A stretch of 64,000 bases of DNA from Methanosarcina flavescens. Lineage in GTDB: Archaea; Halobacteriota; Methanosarcinia; Methanosarcinales; Methanosarcinaceae. The position numbers and the translations under genes are program-made. Below are positions 15,601 to 24,062 of this stretch, piece after piece (the stretch's first letter is position 1; each line of letters opens with the position of its first letter). Location of the stretch: NCBI RefSeq assembly GCF_001304615.2, contig NZ_CP032683.1:1116001-1180000 (forward strand), read 5' to 3'. The notes beneath the pieces were generated by a model. The model searched no databases and had not been told where the DNA came from. It saw only the letters and a program-made list of their open reading frames with translations.

Positions 15601-17012
15601 ATTACGACAGCTCAAAGCCAGGGAGGCCGCGTATTGATATTGTCTATAGTACGGCAGGGATAAGGGATGCTTTCCCGGATAAGATCAAAATGGTGGACAG
15701 CGCTGTAAAACTTGCAAGCTCTCTCCCCCCCGTAAACTATCCCAACTACGTCAACCAGAGTTCACTTGCACTCTACGGTTCCCTTGTTGAGACAGGATAT
15801 GACAACGATACTGCAACAAAACTCTCAACAATGCGCTGCTTTGCGGTAATGGACGGCACCTACGATATAGGGGTCTCGGACGCTGTCAGTGCAAGCGGGA
15901 CATGGGAAAACGAAGAAGCCATTGCAAACGTATACCTGGACAAGATGGGATACGCCTACGGAGAGGATTTCTGGGGAATACAGTCCAGAGGCCTCCTTGA
16001 AGGGAACCTGAAAAATGTTGAAGCATCGGTACATTCAGCCTCTTCAAACCTTTACGATTCTCTTGACAACGACGACTTTTTCCAGTATTTCGGAGGCATG
16101 AACCTTGCAACAAGGTATGTAAAAGGTGACGGGACAACTCCTGAAATGTATGTTTCTGATACAAGCAACCCCGACGGGGCTCAGATGCTTGGAATGCGGG
16201 AATACCTCAGCAAGGACCTGAGAGCCAGATATTTCAATGACAGGTGGATTGAAGGCATGCAGAACTCAGGGTATTCAGGCGGCAGTATGATGTCCGAATT
16301 TGTGGACAACCTCTTTGGCTGGGAAGTAAGTTCCCCTGAGCTTGTGGATGACACTGTCTGGCAGCAGGTGTATGAGACCTACTCCAATGACCCTGCCATG
16401 AGAGAATGGTTCAAACAGAATAACCCGGCCGCTTACCAGTCAATCACTGCCAGGATGCTTGAAGCTGTCAGGCACGATTACTGGGCACCTTCGGAAGACG
16501 TTATTGAAAGCCTTGCAACGGAATATGAACAGTCTGTGGCTGAGAACGGGGCTTCATGCTGCCACCATACCTGCGGAAACCCCCTGCTTCACGAGTTCGT
16601 AAGCGGGATGGTATCTGTTCCTGGCTATGCTGAGCAGATCGAATCAGCGACCAGAGTCGAGACCAAGGAAATAACAGAATCTCAGAGCAGCAGTAGCAGT
16701 AAAGGGCATCAGACAAGTGTTGCTGAAAAACTTAACCAGACATCCAGATCAGGTTCGGAATCACAGGAAAGCAACCAGACTGTTCAGGACTCCGGCACAG
16801 GCTATGGAATGGATTCTCCAGAACCTGCTCCTGAAGTCCGCCAGAATTCGGAATCCGATTACGTGGAAGGCTATGAGATGCAGAAAGAAACTCCTGTAAC
16901 GGAAGAAGAAAGTGGAGGTCCGTCTTTCTCCGGCTCTGACATATTCGGAATTCTTTTCGTCCTGGCAGCAGTTGGAGGAATTTATCTGGGATTCCGTAAA
17001 AAGAAGGTTTAA
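12666..17012 (+). CDS. Surface CobN-like protein, diverged core
   Basis: I start this at the ATG with TTTGGGGAT upstream, not at the ATG 15 nt earlier, because the relic at 4395 aligns from here. The protein of about 1448 residues has a signal peptide (1-25, VVLLLLAQNVAA), one N-terminal module, the CobN core and the usual CCHHTCGN (about 1298-1305), Ser-rich stalk, YVEGYEMQK patch and anchor (FRKKKV). The core has changed at otherwise conserved places: PGKE is PGST, and the AKRR following GEG is AEYR. These basic residues are probably substrate or fold contacts in CobN, so this copy may bind a different ligand or lack activity. Promoter copy C lies 285 nt upstream. Confidence 0.88.
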   Translation: MRTAQSRLLVLCAVVLLLLAQNVAAGENQVNLTFICYDGSALAAAEESNPYNVSINVTYISGYSNFSNIDLGNPDVIFTYMLWNQFEYIGDGLERAHEKGAALIDITSMMDPTYINASTYDKIFAGTKPYNSTEEKFFYNMGSRGVLKKNAENFLIYLAKTYGDKPELTDSWIYQDPIDFPEAGLYHPDARSSTNESQPDWFENTTDYLEWYSNSANLTNSNESRHIYDKSKPTIGIWFHASDYTGDNLEVIDALIRDLEGKGCNVVAGFETFNDIHKFYFDENGEPLVQCVISLKSFRLNYEDPDKGVQELEDLDVPVLTGLVVTNPSNSIDVADSNRGIPSSEIVYKTLLPSIDGIFEYIVIGFDNYDTETGESNYEPLPSQIDWMSNRSINWAELKLKENQDKKVAVIYYNYPSGKDNIAANYLNTTQSMFDLLKAMNESGYEVSGIPDNSSELLEMLQAQGINVGSWAPGALNKMVENRAEWGLHLIPMETYRGWFESEIPENLRANVTAEWGEPWSEDLPQDKSVMIYENETGKYIVIPTVRFGNVWLMPQPARGTGQNNDTLYHSSVVPPTHQYIAFYLWLNHDWQPDAVIHMGTHGTHEWLPGSTYGMNRTSEWSPLLLQDIPNIYPYIVANVGEGITAEYRGNALIIDHLTPTLERSGLYGGLLNLSIGVQQYYDPSITSQTRAGYRQAIINEITALNLSVDLGIENVTSLQDYSEEEFETFIKNVLHEYLEDVGNENIPYGMHILSRVPGTNMTDPEKDELSAMVRAMLGGSFEKNVTAAFYSESAYPLGIPLNDTKVTRLVWEVVTNNTNVSSAQLAVYGKTNSTVTLDLEQGLDYRNRLLDCDVEIDRILSALNGGFVPPASGLDPIMNPDAVPTGRNYYSVNSKLYPSEATWEIGKSLAIQLLEDYYSEHGEYPEKVSFSRFGVEFIGDHGTLEAEILYLLGIQPVWDEYGYVTGVEVIPEEELLPNYDSSKPGRPRIDIVYSTAGIRDAFPDKIKMVDSAVKLASSLPPVNYPNYVNQSSLALYGSLVETGYDNDTATKLSTMRCFAVMDGTYDIGVSDAVSASGTWENEEAIANVYLDKMGYAYGEDFWGIQSRGLLEGNLKNVEASVHSASSNLYDSLDNDDFFQYFGGMNLATRYVKGDGTTPEMYVSDTSNPDGAQMLGMREYLSKDLRARYFNDRWIEGMQNSGYSGGSMMSEFVDNLFGWEVSSPELVDDTVWQQVYETYSNDPAMREWFKQNNPAAYQSITARMLEAVRHDYWAPSEDVIESLATEYEQSVAENGASCCHHTCGNPLLHEFVSGMVSVPGYAEQIESATRVETKEITESQSSSSSKGHQTSVAEKLNQTSRSGSESQESNQTVQDSGTGYGMDSPEPAPEVRQNSESDYVEGYEMQKETPVTEEESGGPSFSGSDIFGILFVLAAVGGIYLGFRKKKV

Positions 17013-17014
17013 AT

Positions 17015-17040
17015 GCTTTTTGGAAGAAAAGGGCTTTTTT
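17015..17040 (+). terminator. Weak terminator after the 12666 gene
   Basis: GCTTTTT 17015-17021 can pair (with two G-U) with AAAGGGC 17028-17034, followed by six T. Confidence 0.45.
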
Positions 17041-17179
17041 ATGCTCTTTTCTCTTCATTTTCCTCTCTCTAATTCTCTCCTTTTTTTAGCCCTGACTTAA
17101 ATTTTTCCTGATATTTTTTTCTTATCTTCCGTATCCTTTTCTGTTCTTTTTATCGCTTTTCCGTTCTTGTTATCTCCAA

Positions 17180-17196
17180 GGCTAATAATTGTTACC
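17180..17196 (+). promoter_or_regulatory. CobN-type palindrome, copy D
   Basis: GGCTAATAATTGTTACC resembles the palindromes of copies A-C and is followed 14 nt later by TTTTTATGCAAATA, a TATA-like stretch, about 320 nt before the CobN gene at 17535. The rest of the leader is not conserved with copies A-C. Confidence 0.5.
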
Positions 17197-17534
17197 AATA
17201 ATCGCAGGTTTTTATGCAAATAAAGTAAAATTGCGTTCAAATTATCCGGTATTATTTATGTTTTGAGGTGAGGTACTGATATTTTATTGGGCTATATCTA
17301 TCAAAAACAGCTTTTGACAACCAATATTTGAGTGATGTTTTTCCCTGAATGACAGGTAAAGTTTACTTTTGTTATTTCTTTGCTGTGTAGTCCGGGTTTT
17401 CTACCAGAATGTACTGGTATCTCTGGCGGCGATATCCTGTAAATAAAATTATAAAGTATTTTGCAGGCATCCGAACAATTCCGCGATAAGTGGCTCTCAC
17501 AGCAATAAGCTTAATCATATTCTGGAGCAGGATT

Positions 17535-20500
17535 ATGAAAGAACAGGTTAATGTTGATAAAAATTCTTTTAACAAAAAAATTAAGGCTTCCGGATTGACA
17601 ATTTTAATCCTTTTAATGCTATTTTCTTCTTCTCCGGCGGCGGGCAGTACAGGCACGGAATACGAACTTGTTGCTAACACTACAAGTGACGCTGAGGGAA
17701 ACTATCTGCTTTCCGGTATTCCCAATGGAAACTATACTCTTGTTGCTATTTCCAGTGAGGACAAATGGCGTCGTGCCGATGAACAGATCCAGGTTCAGGG
17801 GGCAGATCTTTCTGTAAACCTCGATACTTCAAGCAGGGATATTGATGAAACCGAATCCCAGGCAATTCTTGACCTGAAGGGCAGTGGAGTTCCCCTGGAA
17901 GGAGCCTCTTCAATCCGCGGGCTCACCCGACAAAAACAGATGGGAGGAGACCCTATTTCTCTGGGGTTCACAGAAGTTCTTCTGCTGAGAGAGCAGGTAA
18001 AGGAAACTCCTGTAGACTCAAGCCCCGGTCAGCAACTTGATATTGCTATTGTTACCGGGTACCGGAGCCATGAACTTCCCCTCAAAAACCTGATGGAGGA
18101 GATCAACGGCAACAGCAGCCTGAACCTTTCCCTTAGCTGTTTTATGGCTGATTATGTTATGGAAAACGATGTTGACCTGAGCGGTATGGATATCATCTAC
18201 ATCAACATGCTCAGCCCTTCAACTGCCCGGAAGCTTACACCCACAGTAGACAGCGCAATTTCTAACGGGTGTGTGGTTATCGACGACGATACCCTGCTGA
18301 ACGAGAGCATCCCTCTTCCTGCAGACCTGATAGAGAGCTACAGGGAAAAACTCAACAATTACTGGCTCAACGGGGCTTACGACCAGAGTAACCTGAAAAA
18401 TCTTTTATTCTGCATAGCCAGTGACTGCTGCGGCAGAACTGACCTCCTGTACGAGGACCCACACACACTTCCTGAAAGGGCTATCTACCATACAAACATG
18501 ACAGGTTACTTCACCGATTCCCTTGATACATACCTCACCTGGTACTCTAACAGGAGTGACGGAGGACATGTTTACGATCCGGCAAAGCCCACGGTTGCTA
18601 TTACCATGTACCAGAGTTATTTCCCCTTCCAGATTGAGCCCATTGACGCTCTGATTTCGGAACTGGAAGCCAGAGAATACAATGTTATTGCTACTTACGG
18701 GTCTGATAACCTTTCCTCGGGAGATTTCTTCAAGCAGGGTGACGAGGTACTTGTAGACGCTATCATCTCTTTTACGTACTTTGGAAACAAGTTTGATGCC
18801 GAGGGGCTTGATGTGCCTGTAATCAACGGCATAGTTAACAATTACATGAACAGGACCGGGTATGAAGCTAGCAGCAGGCCGCTTCCCGCGGATAAAATGA
18901 TGAAACTCGATTTGCAGGAACTTTGGGGAGCTATTGACCCGGTAATAATGGCTGCCACTGAAATAGATCCCGAAACCGGGACCGAGACTTCGGTTTCTAT
19001 AGACTACCAGGTAGACTGGCTCATTGACCGGGTTGAAAGCTGGGTAAACCTTGGGGAAATTCCTGACTCCGACAAGAAAGTTGCTATCATTTATTATAAC
19101 CACGGAGGAGGAAAGGACAACATAGGGGCTTCTTACCTCGATGTCGTCCCAAGTTTGTCAAGCCTGCTTGATGCTATGGCTGCCGGAGGATATGCCATTA
19201 ATGAAAACCAGTCCCTGAATGAAACCGAGCTACTTAATCTGATGCTTACCCAGGGCATCAATATAGGTACCTGGGCTCCCGGAGAACTCGAGAAGATGGT
19301 TGCTACAGGCAAGGTAGTTCTCGTCCCTGAAAGCACATATGAAGTATGGTTCTCTGAACTTCCTGAAGAGAAACAGCAGGAGGTTATTGAACAGTGGGGC
19401 CCTGCTCCTGGAGAGATCATGGTCTGGGAAAACGAGAGTGGAAGATATCTTGTAATCCCCAGAATTGAGGTAGGGGATAACGTGCTTCTGGCTCCTCAGC
19501 CTTCGAGAGGCTGGCTTGATGACAGTGAAGCCCTTTATCACGATTCTGAACTTCCTCCTCACCACCAGTACATTGCGTTCTATCTCTGGCTCCAGCACTC
19601 CGAAGAAGAAGGCGGATTTGGTAGTGATGCCCTTGTGCATTTCGGCAGGCACGGGACTCAGGAATGGCTTCCCGGAAAAGAGTTCGGGCTTTCGAGATAT
19701 GACTGGCCTTCCCTGATGATCGGGGACTTACCTGTTATTTATCCTTACGTTATGGACGGGCTTGGGGAAGGAAATGAGGCAAAACGCAGAGGAGGAGCAG
19801 TAATAGTCGACCATCTTGTCCCTCCGATTGTTTCTGCGGGAAGCTATGGGGATTATGCAAACCTGAGCGAAGCTATCCACAACTATGGGCAGGCAGAGGC
19901 AGATGCTTCCCTTAAAGCTGCTCACAGGTCTGAAGTTTTAAACCTAACCTTATCCCTCTCCCTGGATGAAGAATTCAATATGACAGAGGCGGAAAATAAC
20001 GAGACTTACTTTAATGCCGTTTTCCTTGAAGGGCTTGAAGAGCTGCTGGATGAATACAAGGGCCAATCAATGCCTTACGGGCTGCATATCCTGGGTACAA
20101 GCCCGAAAGGGGAACAGCTTGTGGGTATGGTGAATTCCATGCTAGGGACTGACTTTGCCGATTCTGTTAGTGAATTCAATGAAACCGAAGGTTCCCAGCT
20201 CTATCTGCTTGATCTTGTCCTTAACCAGGGAGTCAATTCCACGGAGGCTCAGGTGCAGGTCCTCGGGACAGGCAATGAGACTGTCAGTACCTTCCTCGTC
20301 AGTGCAGAAGAATACGCTGCAAACCTGGCTCTCGGGGAAGAGGAAATCCAGCAGGTCCTAAATGCCCTTGAAGGCAGGTTCATCCCCGGAAACCAGGGAG
20401 GAGACCCTGTTAGAAACCCTGAAGCACTGCCTTCGGGGAGAAACTTTTATGCTTTTGACCAGAGGATAGTTCCGACGGAAGCCGCCTGGACTCTCGGGCA

Positions 20501-22088
20501 GGAGATGGCTGACCAGATGCTTGAAGCATATCTCGCCGAGCACGGGAATTACCCGAGAAAAGTGGCTTATGTCCTATGGGCAGGAGAGACTACCAGGCAT
20601 GAAGGGGTTATGGAAGCAGAGATCCTCTCTCTACTCGGGGTAAAGCCTGTATGGAACAGCGGCAGGGTGGTTGATGTGGAAGCTATCCCTATGGAGACTC
20701 TGGGGAGACCCAGGATTGATGTGGTAATCCAGATCTCCGGGCTTTACAGGGATATGTATCCTGACAAGGTGCGCCTGCTGGATAAAGCTGTAAAACTTGC
20801 TTATGCCCAGGAGGATTCCCCTAACTATATCCGGGAAAATGCTGATGCTCTGAAGACCTCTTTGATGAGTGAGGGTTCCCTTAATGAAAGTGAGGCACTG
20901 GACCTTTCCTTGCTCAGGATTTTCGGGTCTGAGGACGGCGCCTACGGCACAGGGCTTCCGAACGCTGTTTCAGCAAGTGATACCTGGGAGAGCAATGATG
21001 CTCTTGCAGATCTTTACATCAACAGGATGTGCAATGCTTACGGAGAAAACGTCTGGGGCGAAAACCTTAAGGACCTTTTCAAAAAGAACCTTGAAGGGGT
21101 TGAAGCCACAGTTCACAGCCGGAGCACAAACCTTTACGGGACCCTTGACAACGATGACTTTTTCCAGTATCTGGGAGGGCTGAATCTTGCTGTCAGTTCC
21201 GTTTCCGGAGGGGAGTATCCTGATTCATTTATTACGAATATGCTGGCCGGAGGGGATGAGAAAACCGAAACCCTGGAAGAATTCCTCAAAAGGGAAACTT
21301 ATTCCCGATATTTCAATCCCAGATGGATTGACGGCATGCAGGGAAACGGCTATGCAGGAGCAAGGGAAATGTCGGATTTCGTTGAAAACCTCTGGGGCTG
21401 GGAAGCCACAAACCCGGATTTGATCAGCGATGATATGTGGAATAAGGTATACCAGACCTATATGGCAGACCAGGAACTCAGCGACTGGGTAAAGCAGAAC
21501 AACCCCTACGCATACCAGTCCATGACTGCCCGGATGCTGGAGACCGCCCGCAAGGGGAGCTGGGATGCATCGGATGATGTCCTCAAAAGCCTGGCTGAGG
21601 AATATGCAGAGTCCGTGGTTGAAGACGGGGTTACCTGCTGCCACCACACCTGTGGGAATTCTCTCCTCAACAACTACGTATCGGGCCTTGTATCAGTACC
21701 CGGTTTTGTCGAAGCGATTGAAGAGGCTACGCAGGAATCTCTTAAGCAGGAAAGGACTGAAGAGCATAGGAGCAGCAATGGGCACCAGACGAGTGTTGCC
21801 GAAAAACTTAACCAGACTGCCAAATCAAACACCGAAGAACCGGTCAGCAACCAGACCGTTCAGAATTCTGATGCAGGATATGGTGTGGATTCCCCTGAAC
21901 CTGCCCCTGAGGTCAGACAATCTGCAGATCCTGACTACGTGGAAGGTTATGAGATGCAGAAAGAAGAATCGTCTGAAGGAGCGGAAAGTGGTGGTATGTC
22001 CTTCTCAGGAGCTGATATCATTGGAACTCTCTTTGTGGTAGCAGTGGTGGGTGGAATTTATCTGGGATTCCGGAAAAAGAAAATGTAA
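17535..22088 (+). CDS. Surface CobN-like protein with N-terminal carboxypeptidase-regulatory-like domain
   Basis: Start chosen at 17535 (GGAGCAGG upstream); an ATG 45 nt earlier is in frame. About 1517 residues: membrane signal at about 13-33 ending SPAAGS, then a short beta-sandwich fragment with the CarboxypepD_reg pattern (SDAEGNYLLSGIPNGNYTLVA), not present in the other copies. Core motifs are the most CobN-like of the array: HFGRHGTQEWLPGKEFGLS from about 702, GEGNEAKRRGGAVIVDHL near 744-761. CCHHTCGN is at about 1368-1375, then stalk, YVEGYEMQK, and anchor ending FRKKKM. No CobS/CobT/ChlI/ChlD gene is near. Anchored outside the membrane, it probably binds or processes tetrapyrroles or corrinoids without ATP (inference). 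Confidence 0.88.
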   Translation: MKEQVNVDKNSFNKKIKASGLTILILLMLFSSSPAAGSTGTEYELVANTTSDAEGNYLLSGIPNGNYTLVAISSEDKWRRADEQIQVQGADLSVNLDTSSRDIDETESQAILDLKGSGVPLEGASSIRGLTRQKQMGGDPISLGFTEVLLLREQVKETPVDSSPGQQLDIAIVTGYRSHELPLKNLMEEINGNSSLNLSLSCFMADYVMENDVDLSGMDIIYINMLSPSTARKLTPTVDSAISNGCVVIDDDTLLNESIPLPADLIESYREKLNNYWLNGAYDQSNLKNLLFCIASDCCGRTDLLYEDPHTLPERAIYHTNMTGYFTDSLDTYLTWYSNRSDGGHVYDPAKPTVAITMYQSYFPFQIEPIDALISELEAREYNVIATYGSDNLSSGDFFKQGDEVLVDAIISFTYFGNKFDAEGLDVPVINGIVNNYMNRTGYEASSRPLPADKMMKLDLQELWGAIDPVIMAATEIDPETGTETSVSIDYQVDWLIDRVESWVNLGEIPDSDKKVAIIYYNHGGGKDNIGASYLDVVPSLSSLLDAMAAGGYAINENQSLNETELLNLMLTQGINIGTWAPGELEKMVATGKVVLVPESTYEVWFSELPEEKQQEVIEQWGPAPGEIMVWENESGRYLVIPRIEVGDNVLLAPQPSRGWLDDSEALYHDSELPPHHQYIAFYLWLQHSEEEGGFGSDALVHFGRHGTQEWLPGKEFGLSRYDWPSLMIGDLPVIYPYVMDGLGEGNEAKRRGGAVIVDHLVPPIVSAGSYGDYANLSEAIHNYGQAEADASLKAAHRSEVLNLTLSLSLDEEFNMTEAENNETYFNAVFLEGLEELLDEYKGQSMPYGLHILGTSPKGEQLVGMVNSMLGTDFADSVSEFNETEGSQLYLLDLVLNQGVNSTEAQVQVLGTGNETVSTFLVSAEEYAANLALGEEEIQQVLNALEGRFIPGNQGGDPVRNPEALPSGRNFYAFDQRIVPTEAAWTLGQEMADQMLEAYLAEHGNYPRKVAYVLWAGETTRHEGVMEAEILSLLGVKPVWNSGRVVDVEAIPMETLGRPRIDVVIQISGLYRDMYPDKVRLLDKAVKLAYAQEDSPNYIRENADALKTSLMSEGSLNESEALDLSLLRIFGSEDGAYGTGLPNAVSASDTWESNDALADLYINRMCNAYGENVWGENLKDLFKKNLEGVEATVHSRSTNLYGTLDNDDFFQYLGGLNLAVSSVSGGEYPDSFITNMLAGGDEKTETLEEFLKRETYSRYFNPRWIDGMQGNGYAGAREMSDFVENLWGWEATNPDLISDDMWNKVYQTYMADQELSDWVKQNNPYAYQSMTARMLETARKGSWDASDDVLKSLAEEYAESVVEDGVTCCHHTCGNSLLNNYVSGLVSVPGFVEAIEEATQESLKQERTEEHRSSNGHQTSVAEKLNQTAKSNTEEPVSNQTVQNSDAGYGVDSPEPAPEVRQSADPDYVEGYEMQKEESSEGAESGGMSFSGADIIGTLFVVAVVGGIYLGFRKKKM

Positions 22089-22098
22089 ATGAAACTTA

Positions 22099-22126
22099 GA
22101 AAAGGGTAATTCCCCTTTTCTTTTTT
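22099..22126 (+). terminator. Terminator of the 17535 gene
   Basis: GAAAAGGG 22099-22106 pairs perfectly with CCCTTTTC 22113-22120, followed by six T. Same design as the hairpin at 984. Confidence 0.7.
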
Positions 22127-22187
22127 ATTTGAAAAAAGGCTTTATTTTTTGATTTATCGGTTTTAGATACTGTTTTTTTGCGATTTT

Positions 22188-22625
22188 TCACTTCGTATTT
22201 TCTTTCTCTTTTTCTTCAAGGTCTTTCATGTATGGCTTAATGTCCAGTACAGGCGTCCCATTGATGGCATCAAGGCCTTTTACATAGAGCACGTTGCCCT
22301 CTACTTTCAAGAGCTCCACAAGGGTAAGACCTATCCCATTGGGCCGGTATGGGCTTCTGCTTGCGAAGACCCCTGACATCTCTCCGTCATAACGGCGGCG
22401 GTGTATCAGCTTATAACCTTCCGATTTGCTGAAATAAAAGAGGATATAGAGTTTTTCAAGCTCTTCTACCCTGTAAAGGCCGTCTACCAGATCTTCTCTC
22501 AGGACAATTTTTGAAACCTTCTCATAGACCTCTTCTTTATACTCCGGTTTAAAGTAGTCATTTTCCACGTAGCCTATGGGGGTAAACTCAACTTTTTCGG
22601 GAGCATTTTCTGAATTTTCACTCAT
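22188..22625 (-). CDS. tRNA (N6-threonylcarbamoyladenosine-A37) methyltransferase TrmO-like (UPF0066)
   Basis: A 145-residue protein of the TsaA/UPF0066 family: TPIGYVENDY near the N-terminus, ASRSPYRPNGIGLTLV in the middle and DAINGTPVLDIKPYM near the end are the family signatures. TrmO uses S-adenosylmethionine to methylate t6A37 in tRNA. I start at the ATG at 22625; a further 13 upstream codons are open but belong to the overlapping end of the next gene. The start overlaps the stop of the FmdE-like gene by 8 nt, so the two are translationally coupled. Confidence 0.8.
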   Translation of the reverse strand: MSENSENAPEKVEFTPIGYVENDYFKPEYKEEVYEKVSKIVLREDLVDGLYRVEELEKLYILFYFSKSEGYKLIHRRRYDGEMSGVFASRSPYRPNGIGLTLVELLKVEGNVLYVKGLDAINGTPVLDIKPYMKDLEEKEKENTK

Positions 22626-23202
22626 TTTTTGCCTCAAAACAGGAGATGCAGACAATTTCTCCATTTTTAACTCTTCCCAGGGGTTCCATAAATCCTTCTC
22701 CGCATTTGCTGCATATGACTGTGGGGTAGATTATGGCTTTCTCCGGGGGCTCAATATTCACTTCACTGACACGGAAAAGTTCCTCTTCCGGCATTTCCAG
22801 GATTCTCTGGCTTTTTGCGTTGTGAGATTCTCTAAACTCTTTTTCCTCCTCAGAGCTGGCAGTACCAGCTCTAAGCTTTGCAAAGAGTGCAATATGCTTT
22901 TCGTCCTGAGGGAGAGCATCGGGTTTCAGAGAAATCCTCAGGGCTTTGTTATCGCCCCTTTTGAAGTACGTGTAAACATGTTTCCCGTGATCCTTGAAAA
23001 TAAGGTTCCCTTTCCCACAGGTGCAGCCGTTAATTGCCTGAATCGCATCCACGGCACAGGACCGGTTTTCTACAATTGCGACAAGCTCTTCATCTTTGCT
23101 TCGATCTTTGAAGCGTTCAGCAGCAAGTACTGCTACCCTGTAGCCAATGGAGAGCCCAGGGCAAACATGTCCATGAAATTGTACTGCGGTATCGAAATTC
23201 AA
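22618..23202 (-). CDS. FmdE/FwdE-family zinc-ribbon protein
   Basis: The 194-residue product carries the FmdE N-terminal block (FHGHVCPGLSIGYR, residues 9-22; GCTCGKGNLIF near 59-69) and a C-terminal zinc ribbon with two Cys pairs (CSKCG and CISC). FmdE is found with formylmethanofuran dehydrogenase, the first enzyme of methanogenesis from CO2, but stand-alone members such as this one are common and their role is unknown; metal or pterin-cofactor handling is possible. It is the first gene of a two-gene unit with trmO. Confidence 0.8.
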   Translation of the reverse strand: MNFDTAVQFHGHVCPGLSIGYRVAVLAAERFKDRSKDEELVAIVENRSCAVDAIQAINGCTCGKGNLIFKDHGKHVYTYFKRGDNKALRISLKPDALPQDEKHIALFAKLRAGTASSEEEKEFRESHNAKSQRILEMPEEELFRVSEVNIEPPEKAIIYPTVICSKCGEGFMEPLGRVKNGEIVCISCFEAKNE

Positions 23203-23383
23203 CTTTTTGACTCCTGATTCTTTGTTCCTATTCCATTAAATTTTCATTTAGACTCATACGGAAGTGATTAACTTTGGTTAAATAATTTCATATAATCCAG
23301 ATACTATTTATAGATTTTTTATTCAATTAATGTTACAAAAATAATTTCTCGTAATAAGAACAGGCTTGTCTTCGAAGCTCAGT

Positions 23384-23467
23384 TTTAATGAACCTCAACT
23401 CAGATTTAGTGAACATCAACTCAGATTTAATGAACCTCAACTCAGATTTAATGAACCTTAACTCAGA
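23384..23467. repeat. 21-bp tandem repeat, four copies
   Basis: Four nearly identical units of the form TTTAATGAACCTCAACTCAG+A, differing at one or two bases. Non-coding. Confidence 0.8.
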
Positions 23468-23663
23468 ATTTTCCAATGTGCCTGGATACTTATGGAAAAA
23501 TGCAGGTAGAATTTAACCTTTTCCGTTATTAGTGAAGGACGTGATTCAGTTTACTTTATATAGTATAAATAATCAATAATCTGTCCTGTCCAGTATATAA
23601 GTGAAAAAAGCCTTAAGAGTAATATCTTACTGTACATACGACTCTTCAAAAATAGTTGTTATA

Positions 23664-23700
23664 ATTGGGAGCCTTTTGCCACCTCTGATAGGCTCCCAAT
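23664..23700. repeat. Long perfect hairpin
   Basis: ATTGGGAGCC 23664-23673 pairs with GGCTCCCAAT 23691-23700 over a 17-nt loop. It lies about 95 nt downstream of a TATA-like box and has no T-run, so a structured small RNA or mRNA leader is more likely than a terminator. Confidence 0.5.
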
Positions 23701-24062
23701 CGCGTGATTCAACCCCTACGACTAAGAGAAAAACCCCTTAACTCTTAATCGTTGACTTCCTCTTTATGTTATAGACGTATATAACCTATACGACTTTGAA
23801 ATTTGCCTCGCATTAAATTATTTAGCCGTCTCAAAACTCAATTTATTGGACTGAGAGTATGATCTGTACATTCTGTATTTTCTATACTTCAACGTTTTTA
23901 ATGATCTCTAATATTTGATTCTGCACAAAAAATATATAATTTGGCATTAGTCAGACATTTATTTTAAGCCTTTAGCAGGTTGTTAATAGTTCGGTTCTCA
24001 GTATAATTGCATCTACATAATGAGGAAGATATTTATTAAGTAGCTGCATATATAACAAAAAC

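Larger units (their letters stand above)
23203..24062. other. 860-bp intergenic region between divergent genes
   Basis: Holds a 21-bp tandem repeat (23384-23467), a TATA-like TTTATATAGTATAAA near 23557-23571, and a 10-bp hairpin (23664-23700). Further short inverted repeats lie near 23720-23760. No open frame with coding character. It probably contains the promoter of the regulator gene at 24063 and may encode a small RNA. Confidence 0.5.
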
